DNA of 64,000 bases, taken from positions 26,299 to 90,298 of the forward strand of contig NZ_SMJZ01000006.1 of the NCBI RefSeq assembly GCF_004348345.1, written 5' to 3'. The notes under the pieces were generated by a model that was not told the DNA's origin, searched no databases, and saw nothing but the letters and a program-made list of their open reading frames with translations. Positions within the stretch are counted from its first letter, which is position 1, and each line of letters starts with the position of its first letter. Below are positions 1 to 8,731 of the stretch, piece by piece. Made by a program: the position numbers and the translations under genes. Source of the stretch: Nonomuraea longispora. GTDB taxonomy: Bacteria > Actinomycetota > Actinomycetes > Streptosporangiales > Streptosporangiaceae.

Positions 1-205
1 CCGCTCCGTTGAGCACCGCGAAGCCCTCCGCGTCCGGCCCGAACACCTCCTTGATGCTTCCTTCGAAGGCCGCGGTCCAACGGTCGCCGCCGTAGGCGGG
101 CGCGTCTCCGTCGTTCGCGGCGGTCATCGCCGCCAGGATGTCCGGGTGCACGCCCGCGTGGTTGTCGCTGGCGAAGCTCTTGGGGTACGTGGAATCGATC
201 AGCAC
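1..205 (-). CDS. Low-specificity threonine aldolase / beta-eliminating lyase, N-terminal part
   Basis: Partial gene that runs off the left edge; only about 68 N-terminal residues are visible. The reading frame from the GTG at 203-205 begins VLIDSTYPKSFASDNHAG and continues with a segment rich in TAANDG...AYGGDRWTAAFE and ending FAVLNGA. SFASDNHAGVHP and the AYG/F-x-NG elements are typical of the N-terminus of PLP-dependent threonine aldolases (fold type I), which cleave L-threonine or L-allo-threonine to glycine and acetaldehyde. The catalytic lysine lies outside the window. The start is inferred from where family similarity begins; no strong ribosome binding site is seen. It lies in the same direction as the downstream ddl-like gene but 520 bp away. 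Confidence 0.72.
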   Translation of the reverse strand, partial: MLIDSTYPKSFASDNHAGVHPDILAAMTAANDGDAPAYGGDRWTAAFEGSIKEVFGPDAEGFAVLNGA

Positions 206-725
206 ACCGCAAGGCTACTTTCCGCGGGCAGACACGGCCCCGCCTACGGGTGGAAGGCAACCGTCTGGAGAGAGGGCTCGCGGTCAGTGGCTGGTGACGC
301 ATTCGGCGTATGTGGCGGGCACGCGGCCGCCGCTGCTGCCGTCGTCGTGGGCCGGCGGACGGTCGCGTCGTGGGTGTGTCGGAGCGTGGCAGATGCATGC
401 CGCGTTGTTGGTCCGGTGCGCGTGGTGGGCAGACGCCCCGTTTCGGGTCAGCGGTGTGCCGTGTGGATTCGCGGCGGGCAGGAGGTGATGTCGGGTGAGG
501 CGGGTCGGCGGCATGCGCGGCAGGGCAGACGTGCCCTATGGGGGTGGCTTGCGCGAGACGGCCGCTGTGCGGACGACCCAGGAGGCGCCCTCGACGTGGG
601 TCAGTGGCGCGCGGTGGTGTCGGGCGGAAAGGTCGCCCTTGTAGTCCTGCGTGACCGTCGGCAGGGGATGACGGCTCAGCGTCGGCGGGCGAGTGGTGCG
701 GCGGGGCCGGTGTCCGGGCTGGAGG
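206..725. other. Intergenic stretch with a possible degenerate coding remnant
   Basis: No convincing complete gene is seen in these 520 bp between the ddl-like gene and the threonine aldolase gene. On the minus strand an open frame ending at a TAG at 536-538 reads naturally (PTVTQDYKGDLSARHHRAPL followed by THVEGASWVVRT) and has GC-rich third positions, but it has no ATG/GTG start before it runs into the end of the ddl-like gene in another frame. It may be the C-terminal remnant of a lost gene. The other long frames here are on overlapping strands with low-complexity Arg/Ala/Gly-rich products and look like GC-driven shadows. Confidence 0.4.
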
Positions 726-1682
726 TCAGGGCCGGGAGCGGATGGCGGCGTTCTGGAGAAGCGCGCGGCAGAGGTCGCCCAGGTCCTGGCCGGCTGCTTC
801 TGCGGCCATGGGCAGCAGGGAGGTCTCCGTCATCCCCGGCGCCACGTTGACCTCGAGGAAATGGGGCACGCCCGCCGCGTCGACGATCAGGTCCGTACGG
901 GAGATGTCGCGCAGGCCGAGCGCCGTGTGGGCGGTCACCGCCGTGTCCGCGCACGCCGCGGCGGCCTCGGGGGAGAGACGGGCGGGGGCGAAGAACTCGG
1001 TGTGGCCGGCCGTGTAGCGGGCCGCGTAGTCGTAGACCCCTTCGTCGGGGACGATCTCCACGGCGGGCAGGGCCTCCGGGCCGTTGCCGAGGTCGACGAC
1101 GGAGACGGCCACCTCGACGCCTTCGACGTACTGCTCGATCAGGGCCGTGTCGCCGTAGGCGAAGCAGCCGACCATGGCGGCGGGGAGGTCTTCGGCGGTG
1201 CGGACGATGGAGGCGCCCAGCGCCGAGCCGCCACGGGCGGGCTTGACGAAGAGGGGCAGGCCGAGCCGTTCGACGATGCGGCCCAGCACGACGGTGGCGC
1301 CGAGGTCGTGGAAGGTCTCCTTCGGCAGTGTGACGGACTCGGGGGTGTGCAGCCCGACGGAGCGTACGACGGCCTTGGCGGTGGGTTTGTCGAAGGCGAC
1401 CCGGCAGGCGTCGGGGTCGGCGCCCACGTAGGGGACGTTGAGCAGTTCGAGGACGGAGCGGATCGCGCCGTCCTCGCCCGCGCCGCCGTGCAGGGTGACG
1501 AACACGGCCTCCGGCGGGTCGGCGAGGATGGAGGGCACGAGGGACGCGTCGGTGTCGCGGGCTTCGACGTCGACGCCCGCCGCGCGCAGCACCTCGCTGA
1601 CTCGGCGACCGGACCGCAGAGACACCTCTCGCTCGTAGGAGAGGCCTCCGGCCAGCACGAGCACGTGGCCCAGATCGCTCAT
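726..1682 (-). CDS. D-alanine--D-alanine ligase family protein
   Basis: A 318-residue ATP-grasp ligase that would join two D-alanines in an ATP-dependent step of cytoplasmic peptidoglycan precursor synthesis. The N-terminus has the substrate loop in the form LAGGLSYEREVSLRSG, the middle has the ATP-grasp lysine segment LPLFVKPARGGSALGASI, and the C-terminus has the metal-binding EVNVAPGMTETSLLP. The length is at the short end of the Ddl range. The start chosen is the ATG at 1680-1682, 6 nt after GGAGGA; an in-frame GTG immediately upstream (1685) is possible. Actinomycetes usually have a second ddl next to murF-type genes, so this oriC-proximal copy may be a paralogue with a different D-amino-acid specificity; that is inference. 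Confidence 0.85.
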   Translation of the reverse strand: MSDLGHVLVLAGGLSYEREVSLRSGRRVSEVLRAAGVDVEARDTDASLVPSILADPPEAVFVTLHGGAGEDGAIRSVLELLNVPYVGADPDACRVAFDKPTAKAVVRSVGLHTPESVTLPKETFHDLGATVVLGRIVERLGLPLFVKPARGGSALGASIVRTAEDLPAAMVGCFAYGDTALIEQYVEGVEVAVSVVDLGNGPEALPAVEIVPDEGVYDYAARYTAGHTEFFAPARLSPEAAAACADTAVTAHTALGLRDISRTDLIVDAAGVPHFLEVNVAPGMTETSLLPMAAEAAGQDLGDLCRALLQNAAIRSRP

Positions 1683-1785
1683 CACATCTCCTCCGCTGAT
1701 CGCACGCTGTCCAACCGTACCGGCGTCGGGGGTGGATGGTGTACGGCAGGTGCTTCGTCCGCGCGCCCGGCATGGGACGGGGAAA

Positions 1786-1823
1786 GACGAAGGGCCGGCG
1801 CCGCCCGGCGCCGGCCCTTCGTC
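1786..1823 (-). terminator. Strong intrinsic-type terminator after the aminotransferase gene
   Basis: A perfect 17-bp inverted repeat (1786-1802 and 1807-1823) with a 4-nt loop. Read on the minus strand it is followed by TTTCC. It lies 8 bp beyond the aminotransferase stop codon, between it and the ddl-like gene, so the latter probably has its own promoter. Confidence 0.85.
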
Positions 1824-1830
1824 GTGAGGT

Positions 1831-3156
1831 TCAGGCCAGGTCGGGTCCTGGTGTGTCGACTCCGGCGTGGTCGCGGGCCGAGGAGGTGCCGAACGTGTCG
1901 CGCAGTTGCATCTCCTGTTCGATCACTCCGGCGAGCCGTCGTACGCCTTCACGGATGCGGTCGGGCTCGGGGAAGCAGAACGACAGGCGCATGTGCCGAG
2001 ATCCGCTGCCGTCGGAGAAGAAGCCGGTGCCCGGGACGAACGCGACCCGTTCGGCCACGGCCCGCGGCAGGATGGCCTTGGAGTCGAGCCCTTCGGGCAG
2101 GGTGGCCCAGACGAAGAACCCGCCGGCGGGGCGGGTCCAGGTGACCTCGGGCGGCATCAGGGCTTCCAGCGCGTCGAGGATGGCGTCGCGGCGCTCGCGG
2201 TAGAGCTCCTTGAACGTCTTGATCTGCTCGCGCCAGGGTTGCGTGGTGAGGTATTGGCCGACGGCCAGCTGGGTGAAGGACGAGTGCGACAGCACGGCCG
2301 ACTCCATGGCGAGCACGAGCTTGTCGCGGATGGCGTGCGGGGCGAGCGCCCAGCCGACGCGGAAGCCGGGGGCGAGCGTCTTGGAGAACGACCCCAGGTA
2401 GACCACACCGTCGGGGTTGTCGGCGCGCAGGGCGCGCATGGGCTCGCCGTCGAAGCCGAGCAGCCCGTACGGGTTGTCCTCGATGACGAGCACCCCGGCC
2501 CGCTGGCAGATGTCGAGCACCTGCTGGCGGCGGGCGATGTTGAGGGTGACGCCGGCGGGGTTCTGGAAGGTCGGGATCGTGTAGAGGAACTTGATGGGCG
2601 CGCCGGCGGTTTCGAGGGCGTAGATGGTCTGGGCCAGGGATTCGGGCACAATGCCCTGATCGTCCATGGCGATATGCACCACTTTGGCCTGGTAGGCGGC
2701 GAATGTCCCCAGAGCCCCCACGTACGAGGGACCTTCGGCGAGCACCACGTCGCCGGGATCGATGAAGATCCGGGTGATCAGGTCGAGGGCCTGCTGCGAA
2801 CCGACGGTGACGACGACGTCGTCCGCCCCGGCGTGGATCCCCTCCAGCCGCATGACCTCGCAGATCTGCTCGCGCAGGTGCGGGTCACCCTGGCCGGAGC
2901 CGTACTGCAGCGCGACGGGGCCGCGCTTGGTGACCAGGTCGGAGACGAGCTCGCCGACCATGTCGAGGGGGAGCGCCGTGACGTACGGCATGCCGCCGGC
3001 GAGCGAGACCACCTCGGGTCTCGACGCGACGGCGAAGAGAGCTCGGATCTCGGAGGCGACCATCCCGGTAGCTCGTGCGGCGTACCGATCGACGTACGCG
3101 TCGATGCGCGACCCGTGGGTCGCGGGTGCCTGACCGTGATCCCGCTCTGCTGTCAC
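1831..3156 (-). CDS. PLP-dependent aminotransferase, class I/II (LysN/2-aminoadipate type)
   Basis: A 441-residue fold-type-I aminotransferase, probably cytoplasmic and acting on amino acids. Visible hallmarks are SLAGGMPYVTALPLD near the N-terminus, the YGSGQGDPHLREQI substrate segment, the IEDNPYGLL aspartate that contacts the PLP nitrogen, and SFSKTLAPGFRVGW with the Schiff-base lysine. It resembles the multisubstrate/2-aminoadipate branch; there is no GntR domain, so it is not a MocR regulator. An upstream ATG at 3177 is in frame, but AGGAGG sits inside that extension and is spaced 6 nt from the GTG at 3154-3156, which is taken as the start. It is divergent from the GNAT gene. In streptomycetes an aminotransferase occupies the same place between parAB and trxA. 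Substrate is unknown. Confidence 0.86.
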   Translation of the reverse strand: MTAERDHGQAPATHGSRIDAYVDRYAARATGMVASEIRALFAVASRPEVVSLAGGMPYVTALPLDMVGELVSDLVTKRGPVALQYGSGQGDPHLREQICEVMRLEGIHAGADDVVVTVGSQQALDLITRIFIDPGDVVLAEGPSYVGALGTFAAYQAKVVHIAMDDQGIVPESLAQTIYALETAGAPIKFLYTIPTFQNPAGVTLNIARRQQVLDICQRAGVLVIEDNPYGLLGFDGEPMRALRADNPDGVVYLGSFSKTLAPGFRVGWALAPHAIRDKLVLAMESAVLSHSSFTQLAVGQYLTTQPWREQIKTFKELYRERRDAILDALEALMPPEVTWTRPAGGFFVWATLPEGLDSKAILPRAVAERVAFVPGTGFFSDGSGSRHMRLSFCFPEPDRIREGVRRLAGVIEQEMQLRDTFGTSSARDHAGVDTPGPDLA

Positions 3157-3331
3157 GGCCCACCTCCTAGGTGTCATATCGGACTGAAATACCAGATTAC
3201 GCTAGACGGACATGTCGCCCGTGACGGGGCTGACCGTCGTGGTGTCGGCTGGTGGCATCTTCACTGGGCTACGATGCCACCTGTGGACGCGGTTTTCGCG
3301 CGCTTTTCCGGGTCAACGATAGGGGCGGTAG

Positions 3332-3949
3332 TTGTCGCGCCGGCTGGTCAACATAACCCTGGACAATCTTGACGATCTGCCGCGCCGCTGCCGGCGGTGT
3401 GTGTTCTGGGAGCTCGATCCCGTCAGCGGCGAGCGCGCGGTGGAGTCGGGCGACTCCGGGCTGGAGAAGGAGGCCTGGATCTCCGGCACGCTCCTGGAGT
3501 GGGGGAGCTGCGGGAAGATCCTCTACGTCGACGGGGCGCCCGCGGGCTTCGTGCTCTACAGCCCGCCGCTCTACAGCCCGCGTTCGCTCGCCTTCCCCAC
3601 CTCGCCCGTCAGCGCGGACGCGGTGCTGCTGATGACGGCCCACATCATTCCCGAGTTCTCGGGCGGCGGGCTGGGCCGGATGCTGATCCAGGGCGTCGCC
3701 AAAGACCTCACCCGGCGTGGGGTGAAAGCCATAGAAGCTTTTGGGGACCTCAAGTGGGAAGAGCCGAGTTGCATAGTTCCCGCGGAATATCTGCTTTCTG
3801 TTGGTTTTAAGACAGTTCGTCCGCATTTGAGATTTCCGCGGCTCAGACTGGAACTCAAGACCGCTGTTTCGTGGCGCGAGGACGTCGAGGTGGCTCTGGA
3901 ACGGCTCCTGGGATCCATGAGCCCGGAACGCGCCCTACGTCCCGTCTGA
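3332..3949 (+). CDS. GNAT family N-acetyltransferase
   Basis: A 205-residue protein of the conserved actinobacterial GNAT family found next to trxA. It starts with TTG (SRRLVNITLDNLDDLP), the conserved N-terminus of this family, preceded by GGGGCGG. It has the Cys pair in CRRCVFWELDPVSGE, then a GNAT-like core with VLLMTAHIIPEFSGGGLGRML, the last part being the acetyl-CoA pyrophosphate-binding motif A (GGGLGRML). The CxxC-W segment is unusual for GNATs and could bind metal or be redox-active. Substrate is unknown. Codon use toward the 3' end (3720-3830) is less GC-rich than in neighbours, with several A/T-ending codons. Confidence 0.82.
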   Translation: MSRRLVNITLDNLDDLPRRCRRCVFWELDPVSGERAVESGDSGLEKEAWISGTLLEWGSCGKILYVDGAPAGFVLYSPPLYSPRSLAFPTSPVSADAVLLMTAHIIPEFSGGGLGRMLIQGVAKDLTRRGVKAIEAFGDLKWEEPSCIVPAEYLLSVGFKTVRPHLRFPRLRLELKTAVSWREDVEVALERLLGSMSPERALRPV

Positions 3950-3981
3950 CGGCATCTCAGCCCTGCACGCGCCCATGCAGA

Positions 3982-4007
3982 AGCCCCCGCCACGATGGAC
4001 GGGGGCT
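3982..4007. terminator. Bidirectional terminator between GNAT gene and trxA
   Basis: Inverted repeat AGCCCCCG (3982-3989) and CGGGGGCT (4000-4007) with a 10-nt loop. It lies between two convergent genes, 30-45 bp from each stop codon. There is no long T-run, as is usual in actinomycetes. Confidence 0.7.
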
Positions 4008-4050
4008 CTGCCGGGCGAAGCGCGCCACAAAGGGCGAACCATCCGTGGCG

Positions 4051-4365
4051 CTAGATGATGCCCTCGAGCTCGCGCAGCAGCATGGCCTTCGGCTTGGCGC
4101 CGATGATCTGCTTCACGACCTCTCCACCCTTGTAGACGTTCATGGTGGGAATCTGGAGTACGCCGTACTGGCGCGGAACCTCAGGATTCTCGTCGATGTT
4201 GAGCTTGACGACCTCCAGCTTGTCGCTGTGCTCGTTGGCGATCTCCTGGAGGATCGGCGAGACCTGGCGGCACGGGCCGCACCATTCGGCCCAGAAGTCG
4301 ACCAGAACGGGCTTGTCGCTCTTGAGGACCTCGGTGTCGAAGTTGGCGTCGGTGACAGCCTTCAC
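4051..4365 (-). CDS. trxA: Thioredoxin
   Basis: A 104-residue cytoplasmic thioredoxin, the normal family length. It has the WCGPC active site (Cys29, Cys32), the buried Asp in VDFWAEW, and the cis-proline in QIPT (Pro73). It reduces protein disulfides and is itself reduced by the thioredoxin reductase encoded 10 bp upstream on the same strand. The start is GTG, 6 nt after AAGGAG, which lies in the short gap after the trxB stop. The pair is the last part of the sigM-antisigma-trxB-trxA block known from mycobacteria and streptomycetes. Confidence 0.95.
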   Translation of the reverse strand: MKAVTDANFDTEVLKSDKPVLVDFWAEWCGPCRQVSPILQEIANEHSDKLEVVKLNIDENPEVPRQYGVLQIPTMNVYKGGEVVKQIIGAKPKAMLLRELEGII

Positions 4366-4375
4366 GGTGCGCTCC

Positions 4376-5308
4376 TTACTTCTCGATGGTGGCCAGCCAG
4401 CGCTCGGAGTCGAGCGAGGCCGCGCAGCCGGTGCCGGCCGCGGTGATGGCCTGGCGGTAGGTGTGGTCCACGACGTCTCCTGCGGCGAAGACGCCCTCGA
4501 TGTTGGTGGCGGTGCTGGGGGAGGCCACCTTGATGTAGCCGTTCTCGTCGAGGTCGATCTGCCCCTTGATCAGCTCGGTGCGCGGGTCGTGGCCGATGGC
4601 CAGGAACAGCGCGTCGGTGGCCAGCTCGCACTCCTCGCCGGTCTTGAGGTTGCGCAGCTTGACCGCCTCGACCTTGGTGTCGCCGATCACGTCGACGACC
4701 TCGGAGTCCCAGACGAACCGGATCTTGTCGTTGCCGAAGGCGCGGTCCTGCATGATCTTGCTGGCCCGCAGCTGGTCACGCCGGTGCACCACCGTCACCA
4801 TGCGGCCGAACCTGGTCAGAAACGTGGCCTCCTCCATCGCGGTGTCGCCGCCGCCGACCACCACGATGTCCTTGTTGCGGAAGAAGAAGCCGTCACAGGT
4901 GGCACACCAGGACACGCCGTGGCCGGACAGACGCTTCTCGTTGGCCAGGCCGAGCTCGCGGTAGCCGGACCCCATCGCCAGGATGACGGACCTGGCGTAG
5001 TAGGTGTCGGTGTGGGTCTTGACGACCTTGGGGTTGGCCCGGAGGTCGACCTCGACGACGTCGTCGGCGATGAGCTCGGCGCCGAACCGTTCGGCCTGCT
5101 TGCGCAGGTTGTCCATCAGGTCGGGGCCCATGATGCCGTCAGGGAACCCAGGGAAGTTCTCCACGTCGGTGGTGTTCATGAGCGCGCCGCCCGCTGTGAC
5201 GGAGCCCTCGAAGATCAGCGGCTTGAGCTCGGCACGAGCGGAGTAGACGGCCGCGGTGTAGCCGGCTGGGCCGGATCCGATGATGATCACGTTACGCACG
5301 TCACTCAA
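4376..5308 (-). CDS. trxB: Thioredoxin-disulfide reductase (NADPH)
   Basis: A 310-residue flavoenzyme that passes electrons from NADPH through FAD to thioredoxin. Domains in order: FAD-binding Rossmann fold (GSGPAG at 11-16), NADPH-binding domain inserted in the middle with the redox-active CATC (Cys135, Cys138) and GGGDTA, and the second FAD segment (GVFAAGDV). The length matches low-molecular-weight TrxB. The start is TTG, chosen because [15 protein letters not shown] is the conserved N-terminus in actinomycetes. It is followed directly by trxA (10 bp gap), so the two are co-translated. Confidence 0.95.
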   Translation of the reverse strand: MSDVRNVIIIGSGPAGYTAAVYSARAELKPLIFEGSVTAGGALMNTTDVENFPGFPDGIMGPDLMDNLRKQAERFGAELIADDVVEVDLRANPKVVKTHTDTYYARSVILAMGSGYRELGLANEKRLSGHGVSWCATCDGFFFRNKDIVVVGGGDTAMEEATFLTRFGRMVTVVHRRDQLRASKIMQDRAFGNDKIRFVWDSEVVDVIGDTKVEAVKLRNLKTGEECELATDALFLAIGHDPRTELIKGQIDLDENGYIKVASPSTATNIEGVFAAGDVVDHTYRQAITAAGTGCAASLDSERWLATIEK

Positions 5309-5410
5309 CGCTTCACGCCTGCCTTCCTCAGTCAGCTGATGCCATCGGCGTCAACAGATCCTAGGCCGCCCTGATTCCCTGCCCTGCCCGCCACACCCAC
5401 CCGAAACGAA

Positions 5411-5432
5411 AGAGCCCGCCGAAGCGGGCTCT
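5411..5432 (-). terminator. UUCG-tetraloop terminator after the anti-sigma factor gene
   Basis: AGAGCCCGC (5411-5419) and GCGGGCTCT (5424-5432) form a perfect 9-bp stem with a 4-nt loop that reads TTCG on the minus strand, an unusually stable tetraloop, followed by TTCGTTT. It sits 15 bp after the anti-sigma gene, separating that operon from trxB-trxA. Confidence 0.85.
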
Positions 5433-5447
5433 GACATGGGGTTTCGC

Positions 5448-6413
5448 CTACCAACGGCCCAGTGCGGGCTTACGCAGGTTCTTGCAGTTGAACGGGTCGA
5501 CGATGTCGATGCGCAGCTTCTGGGCGGCCTTGTCCTTCCACGAGGCGATCACCAGGGCCTCCTGGCCGTTGTACTGTCCCTGGTCGACCGCGTACGTCGG
5601 CAGCTTCGAGCGATCCGCCACCCTGTTCACGCACTTGTCGACGCTCGCGGCGTCGGACGTGCCGCCACCGACGATGGGCGCGGGGCCGAAGACGCCTTCG
5701 AGCGGCTGCCGAAGCTCCTGGTCGCTGTAGTTGTGCTGGCTGTCGGTCAGCGCGTACGACCTCGCCCGCGTCGGATTCCGCTCCACCGGCGTGGGCGTCG
5801 ACACCGCCTTGGACTGCGCCACCGGTGGGGCGACGGTGTCGCCCTGACCGCCTCCGCCGCTCGCCAGCAGGCTGGTCGAGGCCAACGCCGTGCCGACCAC
5901 GGCGACCGCCGCCGCTGCCGCGACCGCGGGCAACGCCCAGCCGCGCCGTCGTGCGCGCGTGCGCCTGGCCTGGACGATGGTGCCGTCGTCGGCGACCACG
6001 CCCAGACGCACCGGCTCAGTTGCGTCCTGCCCGGGGGCGTCGGTCCGCGCCGGCTCGGCGACCTTGCCCGCGCCGAAGCGTGCGGGCTCCGGCACCTCGG
6101 CGGCGCGCTCCCACGGCGCGTCCCGCATGAGCTCGTCCCAGTCCGGGGTGTCGGCGAGGCCGACGCCTCCACCCTTGCGGGACTCCGCCTCGGCGGCCAG
6201 AGCCTTGTCGATGCGCAGTGCGACACCCATCGGCATGGCCGGTGTGGGGGTCGCCGCGAGCACCTCGCGAACCGTCGCCAGGTCTGCCAGTAGCTCCCCG
6301 CAGGGGTCGCAGACCGCGAGATGCCCGCGGACCTGGCGTGCCGTGTCGACGTCCAGGAGACCCTCGGCCAACTCGGCCAGGATGTCCAGATCGTAGTGCG
6401 TATCACCCGTCAC
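5448..6413 (-). CDS. Membrane anti-sigma factor with zinc-type N-terminal domain (RsmA-like)
   Basis: A 321-residue single-pass membrane protein that should hold the adjacent ECF sigma factor inactive. The N-terminal cytoplasmic part has the ZAS signature H31-x3-C35-x2-C38 (GHLAVCDPC). A linker of about 150 residues follows, then one transmembrane segment (ALPAVAAAAAVAVVGTAL) and an extracytoplasmic C-terminal domain with two cysteines (DKCVNR, FNCKNL). The start is the GTG at 6411-6413, inside the last codons of the sigma gene (11-bp overlap), after AAGGGAG; this implies translational coupling. The position equals mycobacterial rsmA (Rv3912), where the pair responds to redox or envelope stress. 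Confidence 0.85.
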   Translation of the reverse strand: MTGDTHYDLDILAELAEGLLDVDTARQVRGHLAVCDPCGELLADLATVREVLAATPTPAMPMGVALRIDKALAAEAESRKGGGVGLADTPDWDELMRDAPWERAAEVPEPARFGAGKVAEPARTDAPGQDATEPVRLGVVADDGTIVQARRTRARRRGWALPAVAAAAAVAVVGTALASTSLLASGGGGQGDTVAPPVAQSKAVSTPTPVERNPTRARSYALTDSQHNYSDQELRQPLEGVFGPAPIVGGGTSDAASVDKCVNRVADRSKLPTYAVDQGQYNGQEALVIASWKDKAAQKLRIDIVDPFNCKNLRKPALGRW

Positions 6414-7038
6414 GAAGTTCTGCTCCCTTCGCGGATGAGACGCGATTAAGGTCCGTTCGGTTCCGCAGATGCGAAAGAATCGGGGCAAGTTTCGCGCGTC
6501 CTCTGGCACACCGGCTCTTCACCGTGCCGCTCGGAACCTGGAGCACGTGAGCTGCGTCTTCGACCGAATACCCCATCATGTCGACGAGGACGAGGGCCGC
6601 CCGCTGATCGCTGGGCAGGAGTTTGAGCGCGGCCGACACCTCCATGGAGACCTCACGCTCCACGGTCTGGTCGGGCAGGGGGGTCTCGCGCTCGGCGGCC
6701 TCGATCAGCTCGTCGTCCGCGACGGGCCTGACGGACTTGCGGCGCATGCGGTCGAGACAGGCGTTGACCACGATGCGGTGCAGCCAGGTGGTGACGGCCG
6801 CCTCGCCGCGGAACGTGGCGGCCTTGCGGTACGCGGAGACGAAGGCGTCCTGCACGGCGTCGGCGGCCTCGTCGGGGTCACCGAGCGTACGCAGGGCGAC
6901 CGCCCACATGCGGTCGCGGTGCCTTTTGACGATTTCGCTGAAGGCGTGGGTATCCCCGTTGATATGGGCAGTCAGCAGCTCGGCGTCTGTGACCGCCGGC
7001 CGCTCCGCTGCTGAGGGTGTCTCGGGTGGGGAGTTCAC
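6403..7038 (-). CDS. sigM: ECF RNA polymerase sigma factor, SigM type
   Basis: A 211-residue ECF sigma factor. Region 2 is seen in HAFSEIVKRHRDRMWAVALR and the core-binding/-10 helix DAVQDAFVSAYRKAATFRGE; region 4 is LLPSDQRAALVLVDMMGYS with the -35-binding helix-turn-helix APSGTVKSR-like segment (QVPSGTVKSRCARGRAKL). The start is GTG at 7036-7038. It overlaps the anti-sigma gene and belongs to the conserved murJ-sigM-rsmA-trxB-trxA gene order, which supports the SigM assignment. In mycobacteria SigM controls secretion and lipid genes; here the regulon is unknown. Confidence 0.9.
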   Translation of the reverse strand: MNSPPETPSAAERPAVTDAELLTAHINGDTHAFSEIVKRHRDRMWAVALRTLGDPDEAADAVQDAFVSAYRKAATFRGEAAVTTWLHRIVVNACLDRMRRKSVRPVADDELIEAAERETPLPDQTVEREVSMEVSAALKLLPSDQRAALVLVDMMGYSVEDAAHVLQVPSGTVKSRCARGRAKLAPILSHLRNRTDLNRVSSAKGAELRDG

Positions 7039-7053
7039 AAGAGAGTTTCCTGA

Positions 7054-8565
7054 TTATGCCGATCCGGGAGAGTGCACCACTACGTCATAGATGGTGCCAT
7101 GAAACTTGCCCCCATCTGTCGGAACGCGCGTGAACCAGATCAAAACGTACTGACCGCTTGCTGGTTCTTCGGGGGTCAGAGTGGTCTTACCTGCTGCGTC
7201 CTTCTTCGTGGCCACCGTCTTCAGGGCGTCGAGATCGGCTGAGTCACCCACCTTGAGTTCGACGGTCGCGCCCGGCGCGTCGCCCAGCGTAGCCACCACG
7301 TCGCTGATCCGGATGGACTTGCCCATGTCGAGCAGGAGGCCGACGCCGTCCTTCAGCCGGCCGAGGTCGGCGCTGCTGTAGGACTCGGTCTTCCACAGCG
7401 TGCTGGGCTTGCCGTCGATGGCCAGCTTCGCGATGTCGGACTTCTCGTCATCGTCGCCGAGCGGGTCGAAGCCCTTGGCGCTGTCGGGCTTGACGGCCTC
7501 GACCTGCGCGGACGCCGACGCCGACACGCTGGGAACGGTCTGCTGGGCCTCAGGGTCGGTGGGGCTGCCCAGGCTCCTGCCGATCGTCCACGCGCCCACA
7601 CCGACGGCGGCGATGACGAGCAGCACCACCAACGTCATCAGCACCCGGTTGACCATGCTGCCCTCGCCCTTGGGCACGCGGTGCGGCGGGGGCTGCGGCG
7701 GTGGGACGGACAACTTCTGCCGGTGGGCGATGTCGAGGCCCTCGGTATGGGACGCGGAGGCCACCGCCGGGGTCGAAGGGTAGGAGATCGGGATCGGCAT
7801 CGGCCTGGCGACGTCGGCCAGCGCCGCGGCCACCTCGTCCGGGTTGGCCAGCGCGCCGTGGCCCTTGCGCGACTCGGGCAGGCACGCCCGCACGGTCACC
7901 GCGTCGAGATAGCCGGGCACGCCCGCGGTGACCTGCCGCGGCGTGCAGAAGTGGCCATCGGTCATCGGCGCCGCGGGCAGCCCGCCCTCTTCCTCGTCGC
8001 CTGGCCAGTGTCCGGTCAGCCCCGCGTAGAGCAGCCGGCCCAGGCCCTCGGCGTCGTCGAGCGCCGGCTGGTCGGTGGTGAGGCCGTACATGGCCGCGTC
8101 GACGGCCACGCCGAGCACCTTGACCGTGTTGCCGGTCGTCCACACCAGGTGGGACGGGCGCAGGCACAGATGGTAGAGCTGCGCCTCGTGGGCGTGCGCG
8201 AGCGCCTCGGCGGCCTCGGCCACCAGCCCGGCCGCGCGCTCCGGATCCAGCGGGCCCGAGGCCAGCAGGTCGGTCAGGCTCTCGCCGGTGACCCACTCGC
8301 TCACGACGTAGGAGGCCTTCTCGTCCTCCGCCGCGTCGAACACCTGGGTCAGGCGCGGGTCGGTGAGCCGGCTGGCCGACCGGGCGGCCGTGACGACCTC
8401 GTGGACCCGGGGAAAACCGGGGCTGAAGGTGTGGACCGCCACCGGCCTGGCGAGGATCTCGTCGATGGCCTTCCACAGGGTGGCGCCGTCGGACTCGCTG
8501 ACGCGGTCTTCCAGGCGGAAGCGCTCGGCGAGGCGGGTGCCGGGTTCGACCGCCGACGTGCTCAC
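7054..8565 (-). CDS. Membrane pseudokinase with extracytoplasmic discoidin-like domain (MurJ partner)
   Basis: About 503 residues. The N-terminal ~270 residues follow a Ser/Thr kinase fold, but catalytic elements are lost: the HRD loop reads YHLCLRPSHLVW and there is no recognisable DFG, so it should bind partners rather than phosphorylate. A Pro-rich linker, one transmembrane helix (VLMTLVVLLVIAAVGVGAW) and an extracytoplasmic region follow; the last ~150 residues resemble the discoidin/galactose-binding-like domain that ends mycobacterial MviN (Rv3910). There the pseudokinase is phosphorylated by PknB and recruits FhaA; the equivalent role here is inference. The start is taken as the GTG at 8563-8565 (GGAG upstream); longer in-frame starts reach 8631. 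It lies between murJ and sigM. Confidence 0.8.
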   Translation of the reverse strand: MSTSAVEPGTRLAERFRLEDRVSESDGATLWKAIDEILARPVAVHTFSPGFPRVHEVVTAARSASRLTDPRLTQVFDAAEDEKASYVVSEWVTGESLTDLLASGPLDPERAAGLVAEAAEALAHAHEAQLYHLCLRPSHLVWTTGNTVKVLGVAVDAAMYGLTTDQPALDDAEGLGRLLYAGLTGHWPGDEEEGGLPAAPMTDGHFCTPRQVTAGVPGYLDAVTVRACLPESRKGHGALANPDEVAAALADVARPMPIPISYPSTPAVASASHTEGLDIAHRQKLSVPPPQPPPHRVPKGEGSMVNRVLMTLVVLLVIAAVGVGAWTIGRSLGSPTDPEAQQTVPSVSASASAQVEAVKPDSAKGFDPLGDDDEKSDIAKLAIDGKPSTLWKTESYSSADLGRLKDGVGLLLDMGKSIRISDVVATLGDAPGATVELKVGDSADLDALKTVATKKDAAGKTTLTPEEPASGQYVLIWFTRVPTDGGKFHGTIYDVVVHSPGSA

Positions 8566-8731
8566 TGGCTCACTCCGCTGCGCCGATCGGGCGTGCTCAT
8601 GACTCGACTCACCTGCGTGGTCGTGTACCACGAAGGCACGCTATGCCGGGTGGATCCGCCCACGCCCCTCCTGCTCTCATTCGCGCGTGTCGGGCTCCAT
8701 GGTAGTGCCGAGTAGATTCCGCCCGCGTTCT

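Noticed and set aside
146..850. Long plus-strand frames over the first 850 bp
   Set aside because: Arg/Gly/Val-rich products with no domain signal, overlapping a minus-strand gene with clear ligase motifs; typical GC-driven shadows.
676..1773. 365-codon minus-strand frame over the ddl-like gene
   Set aside because: Product is Arg/Pro/Gly-rich without motifs, while the ddl-like frame has complete ATP-grasp motifs.
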